From Rhizobiaceae bacterium (GTDB taxonomy: Bacteria; Pseudomonadota; Alphaproteobacteria; Rhizobiales; Rhizobiaceae): a stretch of 64,000 bases of DNA. Both the position numbers and the translations under genes were made by a program. Each line of letters starts with the position of its first letter. Position 1 is the stretch's first letter. The DNA lies in the NCBI GenBank assembly GCA_029212415.1, contig JARGOF010000005.1, positions 1-64,000 on the forward strand, in the 5' to 3' direction. Of this stretch, positions 53,557 through 61,698 are shown piece after piece. Under the pieces are notes generated by a model. That model was not told the DNA's origin, did not search any database, and saw only the letters and a list, made by a program, of their open reading frames with translations.

Positions 53557-53828
53557 TAGAGCCTGTCTTGCTTTCATTGAACCACTCTGTTCGTGATCCA
53601 GTGAGTCGATCCGCCAGGAAGGCGGTAAAGAGCGATGCTCTCGCATCGGTCGAGACGTCTGACGCAGCGGGCGGCCACTGGTCGCGAACCCTTCGGGCCA
53701 GCTGTTTTTTCGCCACTATCTACGTCGTTTCGCTTGCCCGTACCTTCAGGTACGCGCTTCGCGAACCAACTTGATCCTGACAAAAAAACAACTGGCAGAG
53801 TGAATCAATGAAAGCAAGACAGGCTCTA
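53557..53828. mobile_element. Miniature inverted-repeat element with TA flanks, 272 bp
   Basis: Positions 53557-53580 and 53805-53828 form a perfect 24-bp inverted repeat (TAGAGCCTGTCTTG... at the left end); matching continues inward with CACTCTG on both sides. The outermost TA on each side fits a TA target duplication, as made by IS630/Tc1-mariner-type transposases. The interior encodes nothing convincing. A partial copy is at 12236-12304. The element lies 12 bp after copy B of the direct repeat. Confidence 0.7.
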
Positions 53829-53844
53829 GGCACGCTGGGGAGGG

Positions 53845-53949
53845 GTGCGAACAGGGCAGGTGCGAACAGGGCAGGTGCGAACAGGGCAGGTGCGAACAGG
53901 GCAGGGGCGTGCAGGGCAGGGGCGTGCAGGGCAGGGGCGCGCAAGGCGG
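53845..53949. repeat. Tandem repeat, seven 15-bp units
   Basis: Four identical units GTGCGAACAGGGCAG (53845-53904) are followed by two of GGGCGTGCAGGGCAG and one degenerate unit. Frames through it give only artefactual repeats (R-T-G-Q-V or L-F-A-P-A). It is a candidate variable-number locus. Confidence 0.85.
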
Positions 53950-53998
53950 TTTGATCGGGTTACAGCAACAGGCAACTTATTCTTGCCTCGTCCGTTAT

Positions 53999-54067
53999 GC
54001 AAAGAGGCAACGCGATGCCAATCTTTGCTCTATAGTGCCTTTGACAGATCACCCATGGGGAGGACGA
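53999..54067 (+). promoter_or_regulatory. Leader A: conserved promoter/leader before the aldehyde dehydrogenase gene
   Basis: A dyad (GCAAAGA at 53999-54005, TCTTTGC at 54022-54028) is followed by a 44-bp block (54024-54067) with TGACAGATCA and GGGAGGACGA that closely matches 55678-55721, the leader of the flavoprotein hydroxylase. The block is 122 bp before the ATG here, so in this copy the GGGAGG is not used as the gene's ribosome site. It may be shared regulatory DNA or a duplicated fragment. Confidence 0.5.
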
Positions 54068-54189
54068 GACCCTGAATTCTGCCGGTGAGAGCCCAGATGA
54101 TGAAGGGCATGATCCCCGAAACGCCGGGCTTTGCGGTATCGGGGAGCCTGGCCCGGACGTTGAAACCACTCCCATGGATGGAGCAATAG

Positions 54190-55602
54190 ATGACTGATAC
54201 GAAGGTGACAATCGACCCGGACATTCAGGCGGCCTTTGACAGGCAGGTGGCTGGCGTCACCGACCGCAGGCGCAATTTTGGCCTGTCTGAGCGAAAGGAC
54301 GCCCTGGCGAAACTGGCGGATGTGATCCGGAACAATGAGGCGGCGATTGTCGCTGCTCTGGCGCAGGATTTCGGCAAGCCTGAAACCGAGACGATCCTGA
54401 CCGAGATCATCCCCGTGCTGCAGGAGATCAAACATGCGCGCCGCCGCCTGCGGGGTTGGATGCGGCCAGCACGGGTCGGTCTGTCATTGGCCGCCTTTGG
54501 CACATCAGCGCGTGTCAGGCCGCAGGCGCGCGGGGTCTGTCTGATCATCGCCCCGTGGAACTATCCGTTCATTCTGGCCATCGGACCCCTGATCTCCTGT
54601 CTGGCGGCGGGCAATGCCGCGATCATCAAACCCTCTGAAATGACGCCTGCGACCTCGGCGCTGATCGCACGGTTGATGGCCGAGACATTCCCGCCCGATC
54701 TGGTCTGCGTCGTTGAAGGGGCGGTCAAGACCTCAGAGGCCTTGCTTGCCTTGCCCTTCGATCATATTTTCTTCACCGGCAGTCCTGCAGTGGGAAAAAT
54801 CGTCATGGCGGCGGCGGCGAAGACCCTTGCCTCCGTCACGCTGGAACTGGGTGGCAAATCGCCCGCCATCATCGGCCCCGACGCAGATTTGAAAAGCGCC
54901 GCCGACTGGATTGTCTTTGGTAAATTTTCAAACGCCGGACAGACCTGTATCGCGCCGGACCATCTGTTCGTTCACGCCTCCATCAAGGATGCATTCCTCT
55001 CCCACCTGCGCGACCGTATCGCCAGAGCCTATGGCGGCGATCGCGCAAAGGCCAATCTTGCGCGGATCGTCAACGCCCGTCACGCCGAGCGCCTTGCGGG
55101 TCTGCTGGAGGATGCAACGAACAAGGGTGCGCGGGTGACGCAGGGAGGCGCGCGCGACGGCACGGCTTTCGAGCCGACGCTGATCGAGGCAATGACGCCG
55201 GAGATGGACATCGACCGGGAGGAAATCTTCGGGCCGATCCTGCCGATCATGAATTACAATGATCTGGACGAAGTCATCGGGCAGATCAACGCACGCCCCA
55301 AACCCCTGTCGCTCTACATCTTCGACAGGAGCCGCGGCCGCATTGATCAGATCATCCAGCAGACCAGCTCGGGGAGCGTCGGGGTCAATCTGACCATGAT
55401 CCAATTTATCCATAACGGGCTGCCCTTTGGCGGTGTGAACAACTCGGGGCTGGGCAGCGCCCATGGCCATTACGGGTTCCGCGCGTTCAGCCACGAGCGC
55501 GCCGTCATGCGCAATCATTTTTCCGCGCTGCCGTTGATTTTTGCGCCCTATACGAAAGGCGTCAAACGCCTCATCGAGATCGCCAAGCGGATTGTGGGAT
55601 AG
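54190..55602 (+). CDS. Aldehyde dehydrogenase, coniferyl-aldehyde type
   Basis: The 470-aa protein is a short class-3-type aldehyde dehydrogenase: A-P-W-N-Y-P-F near 115, E-L-G-G-K near 220 and the catalytic cysteine in N-A-G-Q-T-C-I-A-P. It lacks the long N-terminus of class 1/2 enzymes and has the hydrophobic C-terminal extension of this class. Coniferyl aldehyde dehydrogenases have this form, and neighbouring aromatic-type genes fit that. The ATG at 54190 follows GGAGCAATAG. Specific aldehyde uncertain. Confidence 0.88.
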   Translation: MTDTKVTIDPDIQAAFDRQVAGVTDRRRNFGLSERKDALAKLADVIRNNEAAIVAALAQDFGKPETETILTEIIPVLQEIKHARRRLRGWMRPARVGLSLAAFGTSARVRPQARGVCLIIAPWNYPFILAIGPLISCLAAGNAAIIKPSEMTPATSALIARLMAETFPPDLVCVVEGAVKTSEALLALPFDHIFFTGSPAVGKIVMAAAAKTLASVTLELGGKSPAIIGPDADLKSAADWIVFGKFSNAGQTCIAPDHLFVHASIKDAFLSHLRDRIARAYGGDRAKANLARIVNARHAERLAGLLEDATNKGARVTQGGARDGTAFEPTLIEAMTPEMDIDREEIFGPILPIMNYNDLDEVIGQINARPKPLSLYIFDRSRGRIDQIIQQTSSGSVGVNLTMIQFIHNGLPFGGVNNSGLGSAHGHYGFRAFSHERAVMRNHFSALPLIFAPYTKGVKRLIEIAKRIVG

Positions 55603-55650
55603 ATATAGTGGCAACAGAATCTGCCAATGGGCCATTGCGGCGCCTGCCGT

Positions 55651-55721
55651 GCAAAAGAACGGGCAAAAACGCCCGGCTTTGCCCTATATTGCCTGTGACA
55701 GATCATGGGCCGGGAGGACGA
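55651..55721 (+). promoter_or_regulatory. Leader B: conserved promoter/leader of the flavoprotein hydroxylase
   Basis: GCAAA (55651-55655) and TTTGC (55678-55682) bracket GGGC-AAAAAC-GCCC, forming a dyad; the block 55678-55721 matches 54024-54067 (about 80% identity), including TGACAGATCA. GGGAGG at 55712-55717 serves the TTG start at 55726. Confidence 0.5.
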
Positions 55722-55725
55722 CAGT

Positions 55726-57393
55726 TTGAGACCAGCAGGCAAGGGCGCCCATGAGTCACTCTATTTCACCTATCCGGCCTTCACGGCGCCGGATCGGGCG
55801 CATGTGCTGGCGCACGAGGGGTGCAGGGTCGCCATTGTTGGTGCCGGCCCGGTGGGCATGTTTGCAGCGCTGACGCTGGCGCGCTTCGGCATTGCCTCTG
55901 TTCTCTTCGACAACAAGGACACCTTCAACGACGGCAGCCGCGCGATCTGTGTGCAGCGCAGCAGCTTTCAGGCACTGGAGCGTGCCGGCGCTGTCCAACC
56001 TTTCATCGAAAAGGCCTATGGCTGGACCATGGGGCGGACTTTTTACCGGGGTGAGCAAATTCTCGAATTCGAGATGCCGCATTCCGACAGTGAGAAATAC
56101 CTGCCGATGTATAATATTCAGCAGCAATTCATCGAACAATACCTTTGGGACGCGGTCGCTGCCTCGCCGCTGATCGAGGCCCGCTGGTGCAGCGAAGTGA
56201 CCGGTATCGAGGACACGGAAAGCGGCGTGCGGCTGAGCGTTCAGGACAGCAATGGCCGCTATCAATGCGCGGCCGAATGGGTGCTGGCCGCTGACGGCGC
56301 CCGCAGCGCCATCCGCTCCATGCGGGGACTGCGCCTCAAGGGCGACAATTTCCCTGGCCGCTATGTCATTGCCGACGTGCAGATGGATCACACCTATCCG
56401 ACGATCCGCCGCGCCCTGTTTGACAGCAAATCCAACCCGGACAAGACCATTTTGATCCACCGGCAGCCGGACAAGATCTGGCGCATTGACTACCAGATGC
56501 CGGATGGGCAGAGCGAAGAAGAGGCCATCAGCGAAGACAATATCCGCGACAATGTCGGCAGGATCCTGCGTGACATCGATTATCAGGGCGCCTGGGAACT
56601 GGAGTGGTGGAGCATCTATTCAGCCAATACGCTGGCGCTGGATGATTACCGCGATGGCCGGGTGCTCTTTATCGGTGACAGCGCCCATATCGTGCCGATC
56701 TTCGGGGTGCGCGGGCTGAACAATGGTCTGGGGGACGCCGAAAACGCCGGCTGGAAGCTGGCGCGGGTGCTGAAGGGTTTGAGTGACGAGCGCCTGATGG
56801 ACAGTTATTCGCCGGAGCGGCGCGGCGCGACGCTTGACGTGTTTGAAAACGCCACGAAAAGTGCGCGGTTCATGACGCCGCCGACGAAAGGCTGGACAGT
56901 GATGCGTGATGCGGCGCTGTCGCTGGCGCTGGATCACGAATGGGCGGGGGCATTCGCCAATCCGCGCCAGATGGAGCCCTTCACCTACACGGATGGCGGC
57001 GCGGTGCTGTCGCACATGGAAACGGCAGGTTCCGTCAAACCCGGCGCCGTCCTTCCGAATGAGCGGCTCTCGGAGGACTCCTATCTCAGCGATCTGCTGG
57101 GCAACGGCTTTACGCTGCTTGTGCTGGAGGTAATAGACCCTGCCGGATTGGATGATCTAAAGGCCTCTTTGCTGGGTCTGGACCCTGAACTGGAATGTAT
57201 CACCAGCGGGCAAATCCGCGCGCGGTTTGGTGCGGCGGGCCTGTCACGGCTGCATGAACGGCTGGGCACGCAGCCCGGCGCGACCCTGCTGATCCGCCCG
57301 GACGGCTATCTTGCCGGCGCCTGGCCGACTTGCGTTGCTGATGTGATTGTCGCTCAGGTGACGGTGGCTTTTGGCAGAAAGGAGACTCACTGA
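55726..57393 (+). CDS. FAD-dependent aromatic hydroxylase (MhpA/PheA-like)
   Basis: The 555-aa protein has the GxGxxG FAD motif (V-A-I-V-G-A-G-P-V-G-M), the D-G motif (L-A-A-D-G-A-R-S-A-I-R) and the G-D motif (F-I-G-D-S-A-H-I-V-P-I-F-G-V-R-G), and a thioredoxin-like C-terminal region. This is the class A flavoprotein monooxygenase layout of phenol and 3-(3-hydroxyphenyl)propionate hydroxylases. The TTG at 55726 follows GGGAGG; an ATG at 55705 in frame lies before that site. A DUF2783-like gene overlaps its stop. Substrate unknown. Confidence 0.87.
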   Translation: MRPAGKGAHESLYFTYPAFTAPDRAHVLAHEGCRVAIVGAGPVGMFAALTLARFGIASVLFDNKDTFNDGSRAICVQRSSFQALERAGAVQPFIEKAYGWTMGRTFYRGEQILEFEMPHSDSEKYLPMYNIQQQFIEQYLWDAVAASPLIEARWCSEVTGIEDTESGVRLSVQDSNGRYQCAAEWVLAADGARSAIRSMRGLRLKGDNFPGRYVIADVQMDHTYPTIRRALFDSKSNPDKTILIHRQPDKIWRIDYQMPDGQSEEEAISEDNIRDNVGRILRDIDYQGAWELEWWSIYSANTLALDDYRDGRVLFIGDSAHIVPIFGVRGLNNGLGDAENAGWKLARVLKGLSDERLMDSYSPERRGATLDVFENATKSARFMTPPTKGWTVMRDAALSLALDHEWAGAFANPRQMEPFTYTDGGAVLSHMETAGSVKPGAVLPNERLSEDSYLSDLLGNGFTLLVLEVIDPAGLDDLKASLLGLDPELECITSGQIRARFGAAGLSRLHERLGTQPGATLLIRPDGYLAGAWPTCVADVIVAQVTVAFGRKETH

Positions 57394-57581
57394 TGGCTCT
57401 AAATTTTGCCGATCTCGAAATTGTCTACGAGGAACTCGCCAGAACGCTGGACAGGCTCAGCCCGTCCGAGCGCGAGGTGTTCCTGTGCAAACTCAGCCTG
57501 CTGATGGCCCGCGATCTGGGTGATCTCAGCCGTGTACAGGCGATGATCCAGACAGCGCAGAACCATCTGGAGAAGGTCTGA
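57393..57581 (+). CDS. DUF2783-like small protein, 62 aa
   Basis: The protein is all-helical (D-L-E-I-V-Y-E-E-L-A-R-T-L-D, then F-L-C-K-L-S-L-L-M-A-R-D-L-G-D). Small proteins of this form accompany flavoprotein hydroxylases in alphaproteobacteria (DUF2783). Its ATG shares a base with the hydroxylase stop (TGATG), so the two are cotranslated. It may be an accessory subunit; its role is undefined. Confidence 0.8.
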   Translation: MALNFADLEIVYEELARTLDRLSPSEREVFLCKLSLLMARDLGDLSRVQAMIQTAQNHLEKV

Positions 57582-57625
57582 GGTCTCACTGTGTGTGAAT
57601 GCGCGGGATGCATGCGCCCAAGGCA

Positions 57626-58504
57626 TCAGAACAGCGTGACGGCCCAATCAATGAAGGTGCGCACCCGAAGGGACAGGTGCCGGTCTCGCGTGTAGAAGAC
57701 GGACACCGGCGAGGGTGATGGCGGCATATGGGACATCACTTCGACCAGATGGCCCTTTGCAATATCGTCTGCCGCTGAATAACGCGGCTTCTGGATGAGC
57801 CCCAGCCCGAGGCGCGCGCAATGGGCCAGCGTATCGGCCCCGTTGACGACCACCGGCGCCGGAAGCAGCATTTTTTTCAAGCCATCAGTGGTTTGAAATT
57901 CCAATGGCATGACAGCGCCGGTCGCGGTGGACTGGAAGCCAATCATCTGATGATTGCGCAGATCATCAAGGGTGTGTGGCGTGCCGTATTCCTTCAGATA
58001 TGCCGGCGACGCACAGGTGATTTCCTCGAGATCTGCAAGTTTGCGTCCGATCATGTCGCTGTCAACGGGCGCGCCGACACGCAGGGCGCAATCGACACCT
58101 TCACGCAGCAGATCGGCCAATCGATCCCCCTCGCGGATCAGAATTTCAAGGCCGGGATTCGCGCTGAGAAACGTCGGCAGCGCCGGCAACAGGAAATGTC
58201 GGGCAAGGGTGCCGTGGACCTCGATTCGCAATTGGCCTTGAGGGGTCGATCCGGAAAACGCATTCTCGGCGTCTTCGACTTCGGACAGAATGGCCAGGCA
58301 CCGCTGGTAGAAGGCTCTCCCATCCGATGTTGGCCGCACCACCCGCGTTGTCCTGTGCAACAGGGTGGCGCCCAACCGGTCCTCCAGTCCCCTGATGGCA
58401 TCCGACAGGGTAGAGCGCGGCAGCCCGATATCCGCGGCCACCTTTGTGAAACTTCGTGCCTCCACAATCCGCGTGAAGACGTCCATTGCATCCAGACGGT
58501 CCAT
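57626..58504 (-). CDS. LysR-family transcriptional regulator
   Basis: The 292-aa protein has the helix-turn-helix at about 5-62 (V-A-A-D-I-G-L-P-R-S-T-L-S-D-A-I) and an effector domain beginning near 90, with D-C-A-L-R-V-G-A-P typical of CrgA-like members. It is divergent from the SDR gene across 114 bp. The SDR and perhaps the hydroxylase operon upstream are likely targets. Confidence 0.88.
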   Translation of the reverse strand: MDRLDAMDVFTRIVEARSFTKVAADIGLPRSTLSDAIRGLEDRLGATLLHRTTRVVRPTSDGRAFYQRCLAILSEVEDAENAFSGSTPQGQLRIEVHGTLARHFLLPALPTFLSANPGLEILIREGDRLADLLREGVDCALRVGAPVDSDMIGRKLADLEEITCASPAYLKEYGTPHTLDDLRNHQMIGFQSTATGAVMPLEFQTTDGLKKMLLPAPVVVNGADTLAHCARLGLGLIQKPRYSAADDIAKGHLVEVMSHMPPSPSPVSVFYTRDRHLSLRVRTFIDWAVTLF

Positions 58505-58618
58505 TTATTATCCGATTTTTTCGACAGGTGTTGGCGAATTGTACCAGATTATCCGGACAGTTATCCAGTCTATGTTTCTCCTGGCGCCGAGAGGGCGTCG
58601 GCTAGTGAGAACAGAACC

Positions 58619-59359
58619 ATGAGTATTATCAGAAAGAAGACAGCCCTGGTCACGGGATCATCTGCAGGCATCGGTGCTGCGATAGCGGCGCGATTGGCGG
58701 CAGACGGCTTTCACGTGATCGTCAATTACGCCAACAACGATGCCGCCGCCGTGCAGGTTGTCCAGCAAATCGAAGCTGCAGGCGGTTCGGCCATTGCCGC
58801 CAAAGCGGATGTATCGGACGCCGCGGCCGTCAGGCGCATGTTCGACGCTGCCGATGCCGCATCCGGTGGCATTGATGTGCTTGTGAACAATGCGGGCATC
58901 ATGAAACTCGCCGCCATCGCTGACAGTGACGAGGCGCTCTTTGACAGGCAGGTTGCCGTCAACCTGTGGGGGACAATCAACACAATGCGCGAAGCAGCAA
59001 AACGCATGCAGGACGGTGGCAAAATTGTGAATTTCTCGTCAAGTGTCGTGGGACTGAAACTTAAGAATTATGGTGTCTATGCCGGTATCAAGGCAGCCGT
59101 CGAGACAATCACGGCGATCCTGGCGAAAGAGTTGCGTGGCCGCTCGATCAACGTCAATGCAATCGCCCCCGGTCCGACGGCGACGCAGCTTTTCATCAAG
59201 GGGAAACCTCAAGAGGTCATCGACCGAATGTCAAAGATGGCGCCCATGGAACGTCTTGGCACGCCTGAAGACATCGCCAACGCCGTGGCATTTCTGGTCG
59301 GGCCGGATGCCGGATGGATCAACGGCCAAACGCTTCGCGCCAATGGTGGTCTTGTTTGA
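58619..59359 (+). CDS. SDR-family oxidoreductase
   Basis: The 246-aa protein has the classical short-chain dehydrogenase motifs: T-G-S-S-A-G-I-G (13-20), N-N-A-G-I (about 90), S-S-S-V and Y-A-G-I-K (Y-x3-K). It should be an NAD(P)-dependent alcohol or keto reductase, similar to 3-oxoacyl-ACP reductase-like proteins. The ATG at 58619 is the first that gives a normal SDR N-terminus; the frame opens at 57821 through the antisense of the LysR gene. Confidence 0.9.
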   Translation: MSIIRKKTALVTGSSAGIGAAIAARLAADGFHVIVNYANNDAAAVQVVQQIEAAGGSAIAAKADVSDAAAVRRMFDAADAASGGIDVLVNNAGIMKLAAIADSDEALFDRQVAVNLWGTINTMREAAKRMQDGGKIVNFSSSVVGLKLKNYGVYAGIKAAVETITAILAKELRGRSINVNAIAPGPTATQLFIKGKPQEVIDRMSKMAPMERLGTPEDIANAVAFLVGPDAGWINGQTLRANGGLV

Positions 59360-59400
59360 CAACCACGGCGCTGAAGCACTTGACGATCATAGGTGTCTGT

Positions 59401-59541
59401 TTAAAGACGATCGGCTTTACCGGATGACAGCATTCTGGTGCTCAAACGGGCAATGCTTTCAATGCCGACAACAGCGCGATAGGCGGTGCGGGAGATCATC
59501 ATGGAAAGCGAGGCCGACTGGTTTGGGAACTGCATGTTCAT
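59401..59541 (-). CDS. Small hypothetical protein, 46 aa
   Basis: M-N-M-Q-F-P-N-Q-S-A-S-L-S-M-M-I-S to a basic tail (R-L-S-T-R-M-L-S-S-G-K). The ATG at 59541 is preceded by GGGAG with good spacing. It lies divergent from the LysR gene at 59674. It resembles short DUF1127-type proteins only in size and basicity. Confidence 0.5.
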   Translation of the reverse strand: MNMQFPNQSASLSMMISRTAYRAVVGIESIARLSTRMLSSGKADRL

Positions 59542-59673
59542 TGGATTTTCTCCCTGTTGGGTGTTGAAATCAGATTGAGGCTGGCAAGTAGCTTGATTGG
59601 ACAGCACGGACAAACTGTGTTTTCTATCCTGACAATTTAGAAATTCTTACTCATAGACCATTGGATATTCTCT

Positions 59674-60615
59674 ATGCGCCGTTTACCACCGTTAAAGTCG
59701 CTTCAGGCCTTTGAGGCGGCCGCCAGATGGTTGAGTTTTTCTAGGGCTGCGGAGGAACTCTATGTGACGCCGGCTGCCATCAGCCAGCAAATCAAGCAGT
59801 TGGAGAGCTATCTGGGCATCAGCCTGTTTCATCGCATGACACGTGCGGTTCAGCTGACCGAGGAGGCCAAGATCGTGCTGCCCCTGTTGACCGAGGGTTT
59901 TGACAAGCTGGCGGAAGCGGTGGAGCGCCTGGCGCGCGAGGAGGAGGCCGGCCTGATGACGGTGAGCAGTGCGCCGACCTTCGCGATCAAATGGCTGGTG
60001 CATCACCTGACGGATTTTTCCAACAAATATCCCGATATTGACGTGCGCCTCGACGCCGCCCTGGAGACCCGCGATTTTCAGCGCGATGGCATCGATGTGA
60101 GCATACGGCTTGGCATGGGGGATTATCCGGGGATGCATGTGGCGCGGATCTTTGGCGAAGAGGTCAGCCCGGTGTGCAGTCCGAAGCTGATGAACGGCGC
60201 AAATCCCCTGCGCTCCTTCGAACAATTGAAAAACCATCGCCTGCTGCATGTCGAGTGGGGCAATCTGACCTTGCAATCCCCCGATTGGCGCATGTGGGCC
60301 AAGGCGGCGGGCATTGAGGATATTGACGTCAACCGTGGCCCAAGGTTCACCGTTGAAAGCATGGCCATTGAAGCGGCGATCAACGGGGATGGCGTCGCCC
60401 TGGTCAGCCACTCCGCCGTGGTTGGGGATTTGAGAGCCGGCCGGCTGGTCAGGCCGTTTGAACTCGCGGTGCAAAGCGACATCGCCTATTGGCTGGTCTG
60501 CCCGCACAGCCATCTGCGCCGCGCCAAGGTCCGGGTTTTTTGCGAATGGCTGCTGGCTGAAGCCGCGCCTGAAGCAGAGCCCGGCGCAATACCATCACCA
60601 GCGCCAACACAATAA
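59674..60615 (+). CDS. LysR-family transcriptional regulator (GcvA type)
   Basis: The 313-aa protein begins M-R-R-L-P-P-L-K-S-L-Q-A-F-E-A-A-A-R, the start typical of GcvA-like LysR proteins, with Y-V-T-P-A-A-I-S-Q-Q-I-K-Q-L-E as recognition helix. A C-terminal effector domain follows. It has a short Pro/Ala-rich tail. It is convergent with the decarboxylase-like gene and divergent from the 46-aa gene; target unknown. Confidence 0.88.
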   Translation: MRRLPPLKSLQAFEAAARWLSFSRAAEELYVTPAAISQQIKQLESYLGISLFHRMTRAVQLTEEAKIVLPLLTEGFDKLAEAVERLAREEEAGLMTVSSAPTFAIKWLVHHLTDFSNKYPDIDVRLDAALETRDFQRDGIDVSIRLGMGDYPGMHVARIFGEEVSPVCSPKLMNGANPLRSFEQLKNHRLLHVEWGNLTLQSPDWRMWAKAAGIEDIDVNRGPRFTVESMAIEAAINGDGVALVSHSAVVGDLRAGRLVRPFELAVQSDIAYWLVCPHSHLRRAKVRVFCEWLLAEAAPEAEPGAIPSPAPTQ

Positions 60616-60676
60616 TAAAGACAGCAGCCCGGACACCCGTGCATTTCGAAACACCCAGGTGATGCGGCTTATGCCT

Positions 60677-61084
60677 TCACGCGGTCGATTGATCAATATG
60701 GGCGAAGACCTCCTTGGCTGCAAAGAGCCCGTTGAGGGCCGCCGGGAAGCCGGCGTAGACGGCCATCTGCATGAGGATTTCGGTGATCTCGTCGCGAGAC
60801 AGTCCGACATTCAGTGCCGCTTCTATATGCACCTTGAGTTGCGGCGTGGCTGTGCCCATGGCTGCAAGCGCTGCGACGGTGGCAATCTCGCGGTCGCGCA
60901 GCGACAGGCCGGGGCGCGAATAGATATCTCCGAACGGAAATTCGAAGAGGTAGTCTGCAAATTCAGGCGCAATATCGGCGAGCGCGTCAATGACGTTCTG
61001 GCCGGCCTTGCCGTCGATTCTATCGAGCGCCCGCCGCCCGCGTTCCAGTCGTGTTTCGTCCGTCTTGGGAAAATTCTGTGTCAT
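60677..61084 (-). CDS. Carboxymuconolactone decarboxylase-family protein
   Basis: The 135-aa protein is a single CMD domain with the conserved P-Q-L-K-V-H-I-E-A-A-L-N-V-G and I-T-E-I-L-M-Q-M-A-V-Y-A-G-F-P segments. It has no cysteine, so it lacks the C-x2-C redox pair of AhpD-type members and is closer to PcaC-type. It overlaps the MerR gene by 65 bp, with its ATG at 61084 after AGAGGATA. Likely cotranscribed with and induced through the MerR protein. Confidence 0.85.
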   Translation of the reverse strand: MTQNFPKTDETRLERGRRALDRIDGKAGQNVIDALADIAPEFADYLFEFPFGDIYSRPGLSLRDREIATVAALAAMGTATPQLKVHIEAALNVGLSRDEITEILMQMAVYAGFPAALNGLFAAKEVFAHIDQSTA

Positions 61085-61448
61085 CAATTGGTATCCTCTG
61101 TTCTGCATCAGCATAGCCGCTGATCTTGTCATCGAGGATGAGAAGACAGGTCTCCAGTTCAGCCACATGTGCGCGGACCTTTTCGCGATGCGCTTCGAGC
61201 AGGGCGCGCCGTTGTGGTCCCGTATCAGCGCCCCTGGCCCGCAGGTCCGCATAGGCGCGCATTTCGCGGATCGGCATGCCGGTGGTTTTCAGGCGGCTGA
61301 GGAATTCGATCCAGATCAGGATCGAAGCATCGTAGTCCCGTTGGCCGGAGCCATCCCGATCAGCACGGGGCAGCAGCCCGATCCGCTCATAGTAGCGGAT
61401 CGTATGGACCGATAATCCGGTGCGTTTTGCCAGCGTGCCGATTTTCAT
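61020..61448 (-). CDS. MerR-family transcriptional regulator
   Basis: The 142-aa protein has the MerR winged helix (K-I-G-T-L-A-K-R-T-G-L-S-V-H-T-I-R-Y-Y-E) and a coiled dimerisation helix, followed by an effector tail with one cysteine. Its promoter at 61477-61507 has the 19-bp spacer expected of MerR control. Coupled with the CMD gene downstream. Effector unknown; a small organic or oxidising compound is plausible. Confidence 0.88.
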   Translation of the reverse strand: MKIGTLAKRTGLSVHTIRYYERIGLLPRADRDGSGQRDYDASILIWIEFLSRLKTTGMPIREMRAYADLRARGADTGPQRRALLEAHREKVRAHVAELETCLLILDDKISGYADAEQRIPIDDTEFSQDGRNTTGTRAAGAR

Positions 61449-61476
61449 GGATCTTGTCTTTCATCTCGATACAGGG

Positions 61477-61507
61477 AAGATACGGGTTAGAGTGCACTCT
61501 AGGTCAA
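61477..61507 (-). promoter_or_regulatory. MerR-type promoter with 19-bp spacer and palindromic operator
   Basis: On the minus strand TTGACC (61507-61502) and TATCTT (61482-61477) are separated by 19 bp, and the spacer contains the perfect palindrome TAGAGTGCACTCTA (61488-61501). Overlong spacers with such dyads are the hallmark of MerR-family promoters, and the MerR gene begins 29 bp downstream. Confidence 0.75.
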
Positions 61508-61698
61508 TAGGCATTTATGGAAAACTTTGGCTTGGGCCTGCTGTCACACATGATCCCCAAAAAGGCTCTCAGCCGCGCGCGGGCAAGCGCTGCAAATGCG
61601 GTCATTGCGCCATTCGATAATTTCAGGTCAGCGCATGCCGCTCAGCCGTGTATGGTGGCGCAAAGACTGCCTGCGAGAACTCACCCAAGGACCTTTTC

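Noticed and set aside
53720-53944. Alanine/proline/phenylalanine-repeat ORF and its opposite-strand R-T-G-Q-V partner
   Set aside because: Both are translations of the 15-bp tandem repeat and lack ribosome sites.
53845-53949. Possible CRISPR array
   Set aside because: The units are contiguous 15-mers without spacers and no cas gene is nearby.
57821-58618. N-terminal extension of the SDR frame
   Set aside because: It runs antisense through the LysR gene; a normal SDR N-terminus begins at 58619.
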